This document shows, one piece after another, positions 23,665-30,857 of a stretch of DNA of 36,937 nucleotides. This stretch comes from an uncultured Bacteroidaceae bacterium (GTDB lineage: Bacteria > Bacteroidota > Bacteroidia > Bacteroidales > Bacteroidaceae), in NCBI GenBank assembly GCA_905234125.1, contig CAJOGQ010000022.1, positions 1 to 36,937 on the forward strand. The letters are read 5' to 3'. Below the pieces are notes generated by a model, which saw only the letters and a program-made list of their open reading frames with translations, did not search any database and was not told where the DNA came from. Both the position numbers and the translations under genes were made by a program. The stretch's first letter is position 1; every line of letters begins with the position of its first letter.

Positions 23665-24951
23665 ATGGATATGACATTTATATTATATAGTATAGGAGTG
23701 TTTTTGGTGATTGTGCTTGTGCTCGTCATCATCCTCCTCGTTGCTAAGAAGTACCTTTCTCCCAGCGGTAATGTGACCATTACCATCAACGGAAAGGACA
23801 AGCTTGAAGTGGAACAAGGTTCAAGCCTGCTCTCCACACTTGCGGCTCACGACGTCTATCTTCCCTCTGCCTGTGGCGGTAAGGGCTCTTGCGGACAATG
23901 CAAGTGCCAGGTTGTTGCTGGTGGTGGCGAGATTCTCGATTCTGAAAAGGGACACTTCACTCGCAAGCAAATCAAGGCGGGCTACCGTCTTGGCTGTCAG
24001 TGCAAGGTGAAGGGTGACCTCCAAATCAAGGTGGACGACTCTGTGATGGGCGTGAAGGAATGGGAGTGCACCGTTATTGGCAACAAGAACGTGGCTACCT
24101 TCATCAAGGAATACAAGGTTGCTCTGCCTCCAGGCGAGCACATGGACTTCGAGCCAGGTTCCTACGCACAAATCAAGGTGCCTGCATTCTTTATCGACTA
24201 CGACAAAGACTTCGACAAGAGTCTCATTGGCGACACTTATCTCCCAGCATGGGAGAAGTTCGGACTTTTCCCACTCAAGTGTGTCAACGAGACCCCAACC
24301 ATCCGTGCTTACTCTATGGCGAACTACCCAGACGAGGGCGACATCATCACGCTCAACGTCCGTATCGCCACACCTCCATTCAAGCCAAAGGATCAAGGTC
24401 CAGGCTTCATGGATGTGAACCCAGGTATCGCATCGTCTTACATCTTCTCTCTCAAGCCAGGCGACAAGGTCATCATGTCAGGTCCTTACGGAGAGTTCCG
24501 TCCACAGTACGGCACTGGTCGTGAGATGATTTGGGTCGGCGGTGGTGCCGGTATGGCTCCGCTCCGTGCACAGATCATGCACATGCTCAAGGGCAATGGC
24601 ATCGCTCCAGAAGACCGCAAGCGTCCGATGCACTACTTCTATGGTGCACGTGCCCTCGAGGAGATTCCATTCCTGGACGACTTCCTTGCTCTCGACAAGG
24701 AGTTTGAGAACTTCCACTTCCACCTTGCCCTCGACCGTCCAGATCCAAAGGCAGACGAGGCTGGCATCAAGTACACACCAGGCTTTGTGGCACCAGTGAT
24801 GGGCGACACCTACCTGAAGCAACATGAGAACCCAGAAGATTGCGAATACTACCTCTGCGGCCCTCCAATGATGGCTAAGACTGTGCTCGACCTTCTCCAC
24901 TCTCTCGGTGTGGAAGACGACATGATTCGCTTCGACAATTTCGGTGGCTAA
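23665..24951 (+). CDS. nqrF: NADH:quinone oxidoreductase subunit F (NADH-oxidising flavoprotein)
   Basis: The 428-residue entry subunit oxidises NADH and passes electrons through FAD and a 2Fe-2S cluster. An N-terminal membrane helix (about 5-27) precedes a ferredoxin domain with Cys70, Cys76, Cys79 and Cys111 (ACGGKGSCGQC), then the FAD-binding RAYSMAN (214-220), the NAD-binding GGGAGMAPLRA (from 292) and the C-terminal YYLCGPPMM. All cofactor motifs are intact. It ends the operon; a strong terminator follows 34 bases after the stop. Confidence 0.96.
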   Translation: MDMTFILYSIGVFLVIVLVLVIILLVAKKYLSPSGNVTITINGKDKLEVEQGSSLLSTLAAHDVYLPSACGGKGSCGQCKCQVVAGGGEILDSEKGHFTRKQIKAGYRLGCQCKVKGDLQIKVDDSVMGVKEWECTVIGNKNVATFIKEYKVALPPGEHMDFEPGSYAQIKVPAFFIDYDKDFDKSLIGDTYLPAWEKFGLFPLKCVNETPTIRAYSMANYPDEGDIITLNVRIATPPFKPKDQGPGFMDVNPGIASSYIFSLKPGDKVIMSGPYGEFRPQYGTGREMIWVGGGAGMAPLRAQIMHMLKGNGIAPEDRKRPMHYFYGARALEEIPFLDDFLALDKEFENFHFHLALDRPDPKADEAGIKYTPGFVAPVMGDTYLKQHENPEDCEYYLCGPPMMAKTVLDLLHSLGVEDDMIRFDNFGG

Positions 24952-24985
24952 TCAATCCGAAAGCATCGGAATATCTTTCTGCAAG

Positions 24986-25030
24986 GCAGGGCAATCACAT
25001 CATGGTGGTTGCCCTGCTTTCTTTGCTTTT
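24986..25030 (+). terminator. Terminator of the nqr operon
   Basis: GCAGGGCAATCAC (24986-24998) pairs with GTGGTTGCCCTGC (25005-25017) around a 6-base loop, with a single wobble pair, followed by TTTCTTTGCTTTT. Confidence 0.9.
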
Positions 25031-25097
25031 CGTAGCATTTTATCGAAAAAAAAGAAAAAAGGGGGCTAAAATGAAAAAATGTTGCCGAACTTCATGA

Positions 25098-25124
25098 TTG
25101 AGTGAGTTTTTTTTCGTACTTTTG
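25098..25124 (+). promoter_or_regulatory. Promoter of the PpiD-like gene
   Basis: TACTTTTG at 25117-25124 matches the -7 element; a TTG at 25098-25100 is 16 bases upstream, slightly short of the usual 19. The leader to 25211 is about 80 bases. Confidence 0.55.
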
Positions 25125-25140
25125 CATGTTTTTGTGCGTA

Positions 25141-25166
25141 GGTCGTAGGGGAAAAGCCTGCAGACC
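25141..25166 (+). other. Leader hairpin of the PpiD-like gene
   Basis: GGTCGTAGG (25141-25149) pairs with CCTGCAGACC (25157-25166), nine pairs with one wobble and one bulged A, loop GGAAAAG. It lies early in the mRNA leader and might stabilise the message or regulate it. No known riboswitch pattern is recognised. Confidence 0.35.
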
Positions 25167-25210
25167 TTCGTATGACGATGAATTTATAATCAATAAAAAA
25201 CAATAAAAAA

Positions 25211-27361
25211 ATGGCAGCATTACAAAAAATCAGAAGCAAGGGCGTGCTCCTTGTGACAGTCATCGCCGTGGCGTTGTTCCTTTTCGTCGCCGGCGACTTA
25301 TTCCGAGGCCTTGAGAGCCTCTTTCAACAATCCAGTCAGCAGATAGGTGAAGTAGGTGGAAAGTCTGTTTCCATCCAAGATTACCAAAAAATGACTGATG
25401 ATTTGCAGACCTACTATGAGATTGTTCAGCAGAAGAGTTCTTTCAGCGAGGAAGAGATGAATCGCATCAAGGACGAGGCATGGCAGACTTACATCCAGCA
25501 ACAGCTCATTCAGGAGCAGTGTGAGGAGTTGGGGCTTGCTGTGAGCGATGAGGAAATCTCCGATGTTGTGAAGAGTGGTTACAGCCAGATGTTGCAGGTT
25601 CCCGTATTCATTAACCAGCAGACTGGTCGTTACGACTATTCAATCGTGAACAAATTCCTGACAGAGTACAAAAAACTGAAGGATGCTGGCACACAGGTTC
25701 CAGATGAGTATGAAAAGATTTACAAGTATTATCTTTTCGCACAGCGTCAGATTCGCGATCAGTTGCTCGCCCAGAAGTATCAGGTGTTGCTCTCTCAGAG
25801 CTTTCTCTCCAATCCTGTAGAGGCAAAATTGACCTTCGACAGCCGTGCGGATGAGTCAGACCTCTTGCTTGCCGCCATTCCAGCCTCTTCGGTGAAGGAT
25901 GACGACGTACAAGTGACTGACGAGGAAATCAAAGCCAAGTATAACGAGGATAAGGAACAGTATAAGCAGTTTGTTGAAACACGCGACATCAAAGTGATTG
26001 ATGTACAGGTGGTAGCCAGCGATGCCGACAAGAAGGCAGCTGAGGCTGAGATGAAAGATGCCGCAGACAAATTGGCCGCTGCCACAAACAATACAATTGC
26101 AGGCAATGTTGTCCGCCAGGCAACCTCTCTGATTCCTTATTCTGACGTGTACAAGACAAAGGATGCTTTCCCAAGCATGATCTCAGAAAATCTCGACTCT
26201 ACAGCAGTGGGCAGTGTGAAGGCCGCTTCCTTCGACCCCATGACCAACACATATTATACTTATAAGCTGTTGGGCAAAACCACCATGGCAGACTCTGTTC
26301 TTTTCCGTCAGATTGGTGTCATTGGTAAAGACGAGGCCGATATTGCCAAAAAGGCAGACAGCATCATGACAGCACTGAAGGGCGGCGCTCAATTCAAGGA
26401 CATCGCCAAGAAGTACAACCAGACAGGTGACTCTACATGGTTGGCCACTTCACAATTCCAGAATGCCACATTGGATGCAGACAACGCTCTTTTCATCAAC
26501 ACCATCTATGGCATGAGTGCAAACGAGTCGAAGTTGCTGAAGTTGGAGAATGGCGCCACAGTGGTTCTTCAAGTGATGAAGACCGCCAATCCTGTGACCA
26601 AGTACAATGTCGCTTCTATCGTCAAGGAGTTGAAGTTCTCTGATGAGACTTACAGCCAGGAGTACAACAAGTTCTCTTCTTTCATTGCATCCAACACTAC
26701 CCTGGAACAAGTGGAAGCAAACGCAGCGAAGAACGGCTATACGGTTCGTCCTATTGATGATGTGACTGCAACCGCTCATGGCATCGCTAATATTCGTGCC
26801 ACCCGTGATGCCCTGAAGTGGGTGTTCGACGAAGCCAAAGTAGGTGACCTTTCCCAGCTCTATGAATGCGGTAGCAATGACCACCTTCTCCTCGTGGCCC
26901 TCACAGGCATCAATCCTGAAGGTTACCGTTCGGCAGACAAACTGAAGGACGAACTGACTGAAGAAGTCAAGGCTGACAAGAAGATTCAGAAGATATTGGA
27001 CTCTGCCAAGAATGTGAAGAGCATCGCAGATGCACAAAAAATGAAAGATGTCGTGGTTGACACCGTCAAGCATGTGTCATTCAGTGCTCCAACCTTCATT
27101 GCAGCAACGGGTGCCTCTGAGCCCATCATCAGTGCTGTGGCAGCCAAGACTGCCAAGGGTGCCTTTGCTGGTCCCGTGAAAGGAAAGAAGGGTGTTTACA
27201 TGTTCCAGGTCATCGACAAGACCAAGACATCTGAGAAATTTGACGCCAAGAGTGAACAGGCATCTTTGGCTATGACGAATTTCCGTAACGCCTCAAGCGC
27301 CATCATCAACACCCTCTACCTGAAGGCAAATGTGAAAGACAAGCGTTACAAATTCTTCTAA
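25211..27361 (+). CDS. PpiD-like periplasmic peptidyl-prolyl isomerase / foldase
   Basis: A 716-residue protein anchored by one N-terminal membrane helix (GVLLVTVIAVALFLFVAG, about 11-28) with the rest in the periplasm. It has a SurA/PpiD-type N-terminal chaperone region (EEEMNRIKDEAWQTYIQQQL), a charged coiled region around residues 270-295, and a parvulin-like core (QFKDIAKKYNQTGDSTW). Bacteroidota PpiD proteins have this size and order and help fold outer-membrane proteins. Whether the parvulin active site is complete cannot be judged by eye. It has its own promoter and a strong terminator. Confidence 0.87.
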   Translation: MAALQKIRSKGVLLVTVIAVALFLFVAGDLFRGLESLFQQSSQQIGEVGGKSVSIQDYQKMTDDLQTYYEIVQQKSSFSEEEMNRIKDEAWQTYIQQQLIQEQCEELGLAVSDEEISDVVKSGYSQMLQVPVFINQQTGRYDYSIVNKFLTEYKKLKDAGTQVPDEYEKIYKYYLFAQRQIRDQLLAQKYQVLLSQSFLSNPVEAKLTFDSRADESDLLLAAIPASSVKDDDVQVTDEEIKAKYNEDKEQYKQFVETRDIKVIDVQVVASDADKKAAEAEMKDAADKLAAATNNTIAGNVVRQATSLIPYSDVYKTKDAFPSMISENLDSTAVGSVKAASFDPMTNTYYTYKLLGKTTMADSVLFRQIGVIGKDEADIAKKADSIMTALKGGAQFKDIAKKYNQTGDSTWLATSQFQNATLDADNALFINTIYGMSANESKLLKLENGATVVLQVMKTANPVTKYNVASIVKELKFSDETYSQEYNKFSSFIASNTTLEQVEANAAKNGYTVRPIDDVTATAHGIANIRATRDALKWVFDEAKVGDLSQLYECGSNDHLLLVALTGINPEGYRSADKLKDELTEEVKADKKIQKILDSAKNVKSIADAQKMKDVVVDTVKHVSFSAPTFIAATGASEPIISAVAAKTAKGAFAGPVKGKKGVYMFQVIDKTKTSEKFDAKSEQASLAMTNFRNASSAIINTLYLKANVKDKRYKFF

Positions 27362-27420
27362 ACCACGATTTCCGCAGACATAATTTTTGTGTACGAGAAT
27401 TACACATTATTATATATATA

Positions 27421-27462
27421 AGAGGGGGTTGGCAGCGATGTCAACCCCTCTTTTTGTTTTTT
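27421..27462 (+). terminator. Terminator of the PpiD-like gene
   Basis: AGAGGGGGTTG (27421-27431) pairs with CAACCCCTCT (27442-27451) with one bulged G, followed by TTTTTGTTTTTT. Confidence 0.9.
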
Positions 27463-27494
27463 ATTGCAAAAAAGTGCATTTTTTTTCAAAAAAA

Positions 27495-27526
27495 TTTGGT
27501 GGGTATTCAAAAAACCGCTATTTTTG
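27495..27526 (+). promoter_or_regulatory. Promoter of the CTD-like small protein gene
   Basis: TTTG at 27495-27498 and TATTTTTG at 27519-27526 are 20 bases apart. The leader to ATG 27547 is only about 14 bases. Confidence 0.8.
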
Positions 27527-27546
27527 CAAAATAAAACGCATAGTAT

Positions 27547-27867
27547 ATGGTAAAATCATTACATAACACATTCAAAGTCCTTCTATTGATGATATGCTTG
27601 TCAATGCCCGCAGCCATGATGGCACAGGACATCCAGCAAAGTCAAGTGGAAATGGAGCAGAACCAGATCAACATCTCGGTGAGTGGTTCTTGTATCCGTG
27701 TGAAGAATGCTGATGGTCTTGTCATGGAGGTTTTCAACCTGACTGGTGAAAAGGTGTTCACCCAACGCATAGAGGGTGCATCAAAGGCTGTTGAACTTGG
27801 ACAGATGCAACGTGGATACTATATTGTCAAGATTGGCAAGTTCACACGCAAAATCTATCTGCATTAA
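27547..27867 (+). CDS. Small secreted protein consisting mainly of a T9SS-like C-terminal domain
   Basis: A 106-residue protein with an N-terminal signal peptide (FKVLLLMICLSMPAAMMAQ, about 9-27, cleavage after AMMAQ likely) and then only about 75 residues. Residues about 55-106 match the type A sorting domain of Bacteroidota type IX secretion: VMEVFNLTGEKVF, then LGQMQRGYYIVKIGKFTRKIY. In typical proteins this domain is the tail of a large cargo protein; here no cargo domain is present. It may be a surface-attached peptide, a decoy or a remnant. The signal-to-CTD linker is rich in Gln and Glu. Confidence 0.7.
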   Translation: MVKSLHNTFKVLLLMICLSMPAAMMAQDIQQSQVEMEQNQINISVSGSCIRVKNADGLVMEVFNLTGEKVFTQRIEGASKAVELGQMQRGYYIVKIGKFTRKIYLH

Positions 27868-28022
27868 ATGAGCAACACTTCTTCGGAAGTCCATGCAATC
27901 AATGTATAGAAGTGAAAGTTCAGCTTTCCCTCATAGGGTTCAAAGCGGCTTTCGCTTTTCTTTGTACTAAATATTAAACCTTTCCAATTCATTCGCATCA
28001 AAAGAGACGATAGGGTTTTCCC

Positions 28023-28568
28023 ATGGCAAAGATTGATGAACAAGACATACTGAGGAGGATTCAAGACCCGACAACAAGGAGGCGAGCTTTCGAACAGATT
28101 GTCAATGTCTATTCGCGGCAACTCTATTGGCAGATACACTATCTGGTGCAGAACCACGACGACACAGACGATGTTCTGCAGAACACCTTCATCAAGGCCT
28201 GGAGAGGAATTGAGAACTTCAAGGGCGACTCAGCCGTTTTCACTTGGCTCTACAGAATAGCCTACAACGAATCGCTAACGTTCCTGAAACAACGCAAGCA
28301 GATGGCATCCATCGATGATGAGGACTTTGTGGAGCAGGCCAATTTTGTAGCAGACGAACACTTCGATGGTGATGAGACCCAAGAGATGCTGATGCAAGCC
28401 GTTTCTACCCTACCCGCCAAACAGCGCCAGGTCTTTTGCATGAAATACTTCGAAGACCGAAAGTACGAAGAAATCTCAGAAATCGTTGGCACCAGTGTCG
28501 GAGCGCTCAAAGCATCCTACCATATCGCAGTGGAAAAGATCACTAACTTTTTGAAATTAAAAGAATAA
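28023..28568 (+). CDS. ECF-type RNA polymerase sigma factor
   Basis: A 181-residue sigma-70 family protein of the extracytoplasmic-function class. Region 2 shows DDTDDVLQNTFIKAWRGI and SAVFTWLYRIAYNESL, region 4 shows LPAKQRQVFCMKYFEDRKYE followed by the helix-turn-helix ISEIVGTSVGALKASYHIA. It directs RNA polymerase to a stress or envelope regulon. The putative anti-sigma gene follows after 67 bases and a periplasmic sensor-like gene after that, a common arrangement. No obvious -7 box is seen just upstream, so it may be autoregulated. Confidence 0.93.
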   Translation: MAKIDEQDILRRIQDPTTRRRAFEQIVNVYSRQLYWQIHYLVQNHDDTDDVLQNTFIKAWRGIENFKGDSAVFTWLYRIAYNESLTFLKQRKQMASIDDEDFVEQANFVADEHFDGDETQEMLMQAVSTLPAKQRQVFCMKYFEDRKYEEISEIVGTSVGALKASYHIAVEKITNFLKLKE

Positions 28569-28635
28569 AAAATACGCAACAAATTAAACCATTCCAAAAA
28601 CAATTAGTCATATCATCAACTAAAACATAAAGCAT

Positions 28636-29091
28636 ATGAGTACAAAGGATAACCGAATATTAAACACCAATGGGGGAAGATACCCATTCAAGGTGTCAGA
28701 TGAATACTTCGATAATCTGACTGCTCGTATCATGGAACAGATCGACGCCGAAGAAACATCGACCGAAAGTTGCCTGAAAGCAGAACTGAAAGTCGCTGAA
28801 ACCAAGACGTCAGAATCCGCTCCAGAAAAGAACACACAGTTTATCGGTATCAACAAGCATCGCCGTCGCAACTTGTGGATTAGCGCTATCTCGATAGCCG
28901 CATCGCTCGTCCTCATCGTGACCATTGCATTGAAGTTCATCCCCAAGCCCGCCACTTCGACTGAGCAGACTGAGGACATGGTGGCCGAATACACCTATGA
29001 CAACTACAATGAAGATCTGATGACCTACACAATGGTCGACAATATGGACGTGTACTACTACTTGTCTGCCGACGACAACTTGGAGGAATAA
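28636..29091 (+). CDS. Putative anti-sigma membrane protein
   Basis: A 151-residue single-pass membrane protein: cytoplasmic N-terminus with YPFKVSDEYFDNLTARIM (16-33), a motif seen in Bacteroidota genes next to ECF sigma factors, a basic stretch HRRRNLW, a membrane helix (ISAISIAASLVLIVTIAL, about 82-99) and an acidic tyrosine-rich periplasmic tail. It lacks the usual zinc anti-sigma motif, so the anti-sigma role rests on position and topology. Confidence 0.65.
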   Translation: MSTKDNRILNTNGGRYPFKVSDEYFDNLTARIMEQIDAEETSTESCLKAELKVAETKTSESAPEKNTQFIGINKHRRRNLWISAISIAASLVLIVTIALKFIPKPATSTEQTEDMVAEYTYDNYNEDLMTYTMVDNMDVYYYLSADDNLEE

Positions 29092-29133
29092 CATTCGTAA
29101 ACACTCAACAAGAAGCTACAAAACAAGACACGT

Positions 29134-29715
29134 ATGAAGAAGATCATCACATTCATGTTAGTGCTGTTGACCAGCATCTGCATCAGTGCCCAAAATCCAG
29201 GCAATGGTGGAAGGGCTCAGAATGGACGCAGAGAGTTCAGTCCTGAGCTATACATGAAAGCATTGAATGAATTTGTGGCACGAGAGGCAAAACTCACAGA
29301 AGCCGAATCTGCAAAGTTCTGCCCTCTCCTCAATGAGATGTTTGCCAAACAACATCAAATCATGGGGCAACAAAGGGAACTCATGATGAAGAGCTGGAAG
29401 AATGTCAACCATAACGAGGATGAGTATGAGAATATTGTCACCAAATTGGCAGCACTCGAAGTGGAAAGCAAAAAGGTTGAGCAGACTTATTACAAGAAAT
29501 TCCACACGGTATTGTCCTGGAAAAAGATTTTTGCAGTCCGCATTGCTCTGCAACGTTTCCAAGTGGAAGCCCTAAACCGCTTCCAGCCCGGTCAAGGGAG
29601 AGGCAACAATATGAACAGGAGCTTCAACAATCAGCAACCCAACAGAAATTTCAACAACAATCAGCAACGTTGGAATAATGGCTGGAACAACAACAATAAC
29701 AACAACCGGAAATAA
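29134..29715 (+). CDS. Periplasmic Spy/CpxP-like protein with Asn-rich tail
   Basis: A 193-residue exported protein: signal peptide MKKIITFMLVLLTSICISAQ, a helical core (residues about 40-145) with LTEAESAKFCPLLNEMFAKQ reminiscent of the LTxxQ repeats of Spy/CpxP stress chaperones, then a low-complexity Asn/Gln/Arg tail (FNNNQQRWNNGWNNNNNNNRK at the end). Such proteins often sit downstream of an ECF sigma/anti-sigma pair and sense or buffer envelope stress. Function inferred from architecture; the tail is unusual. Confidence 0.6.
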   Translation: MKKIITFMLVLLTSICISAQNPGNGGRAQNGRREFSPELYMKALNEFVAREAKLTEAESAKFCPLLNEMFAKQHQIMGQQRELMMKSWKNVNHNEDEYENIVTKLAALEVESKKVEQTYYKKFHTVLSWKKIFAVRIALQRFQVEALNRFQPGQGRGNNMNRSFNNQQPNRNFNNNQQRWNNGWNNNNNNNRK

Positions 29716-29758
29716 AAGAATTAAGCACTTATTTGGAACATAAAAAGATAAAATGAAG

Positions 29759-29789
29759 GGAGATACCAGCAATCTGGTGTCTCCTTTTT
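29759..29789 (+). terminator. Terminator of the sigma/anti-sigma/Spy-like operon
   Basis: GGAGATACCAG (29759-29769) pairs with CTGGTGTCTCC (29774-29784), 4-base loop, followed by TTTTT. Confidence 0.93.
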
Positions 29790-29828
29790 GTTTGAATATG
29801 CGCTTTTTTAGAATATTTAGAAGTAATA

Positions 29829-29860
29829 ATTTGACCATAAACTGTAAAAGCATTAACTTT
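29829..29860 (+). promoter_or_regulatory. Promoter of the DUF4468 gene
   Basis: TTTG at 29829-29832 and TAACTTTG at 29853-29860, spacer 20 bases; ATG at 29890 follows about 24 bases after the expected start. Confidence 0.82.
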
Positions 29861-29889
29861 GCAAACAAAACTGATAAAAAATAGAAAAT

Positions 29890-30540
29890 ATGAAGAAAAT
29901 TATCATTGCCCTCTTCGCCGTGGCACTTCCTTTTGTGATGCAGGCTCAGAGTGAAGGTCTTTTCGGTCGCAAGACTCCAAAGGGAGCAAAAGCCGACCTG
30001 TCGGCATACGCCGCCAAAGGCGCCGTGCCAGAAGAAAATGGAAAAGTAGTGTTCAAGGACGTCATCATGGCCTCTGGTCAGACCAAGAGTGACATTTTCA
30101 CCAAAGTGGCCCAATGGGCAAGTCTGCGCTATGAGCCAAACAGCGCCATGGGCGTTTACACCGATGCCAACTTTTTCAAGAACCTTGAGTATGCCAAAGT
30201 CAAGACGGCCGACAAGCAGAACGGCACCATCCAATGCCAAGGCGCAGAAGAGATGGTTTTCTCCTCAAAGCCATTGGCCAAGAACTACACCCAAGCCTTC
30301 TATCTGCTCGACTTGAAAGTGGAAGACGGTAAGGTGGAGTTCAATCTTCACACCATTTCCTACAATGTGGACATGGGCGAAGGAAAGTTTACACGTGTTA
30401 ACGCTGAAGAGTGGATCACAGACAAGGAAAGTCTGAACAAGAAAGGCCAGCTGATGCGTATTCCTCGCAACTACAGAGTCAAGACCATCGATTTGGTGAC
30501 CGAACTGAAGAAAGAGATTTCAGAGGCCATCAACCAATAA
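29890..30540 (+). CDS. DUF4468 domain protein, exported
   Basis: A 216-residue protein with a signal peptide (MKKIIIALFAVALPFVMQAQ) and the DUF4468 pattern: NGKVVFKDVIMASGQTKSDIF, KVAQWASLRYE and a C-terminal helix. DUF4468 proteins are common in Bacteroidota and have a TBP-like fold by prediction; no activity is known. It has its own promoter; the next two genes are only 33 and 17 bases apart and may be co-transcribed. Confidence 0.75.
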   Translation: MKKIIIALFAVALPFVMQAQSEGLFGRKTPKGAKADLSAYAAKGAVPEENGKVVFKDVIMASGQTKSDIFTKVAQWASLRYEPNSAMGVYTDANFFKNLEYAKVKTADKQNGTIQCQGAEEMVFSSKPLAKNYTQAFYLLDLKVEDGKVEFNLHTISYNVDMGEGKFTRVNAEEWITDKESLNKKGQLMRIPRNYRVKTIDLVTELKKEISEAINQ

Positions 30541-30573
30541 TTGCTGAGAGGAAAAAACATTAGCCAATAACCC

Positions 30574-30840
30574 ATGAATCAAGAAGACGTAGATAAAATC
30601 ATAGCCGAAGCCGTCGCTGAAAGCAAGGCAGAGAGCAAGAAGAGATGGCACAAGGGCAAAGGCAAGTCATCCCAAGTTGAGACCGCGCGCAAAGTGCTCA
30701 ACTGGACATTCATGCTGGGCTTTGTCGTCGCCATCATCATCTATTTTGCCCTACCCGACCAGCGGATCCTTTTCTTCAGCGTCGGCTTCGGTGCTGTTGC
30801 GCTCAAACTCGTCGAATTCTATTTGCGGTTCATGTTCTAA
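30574..30840 (+). CDS. Small two-helix membrane protein
   Basis: An 88-residue protein with a charged helical N-terminus (KIIAEAVAESKAESKKRWHK) and two membrane segments (LNWTFMLGFVVAIIIYFAL and ILFFSVGFGAVALKLVEFYL). No family recognised. It sits between the DUF4468 gene and the putative porin and probably shares their transcript. Confidence 0.7.
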   Translation: MNQEDVDKIIAEAVAESKAESKKRWHKGKGKSSQVETARKVLNWTFMLGFVVAIIIYFALPDQRILFFSVGFGAVALKLVEFYLRFMF

Positions 30841-30857
30841 TCAAGCACCCAGACACT

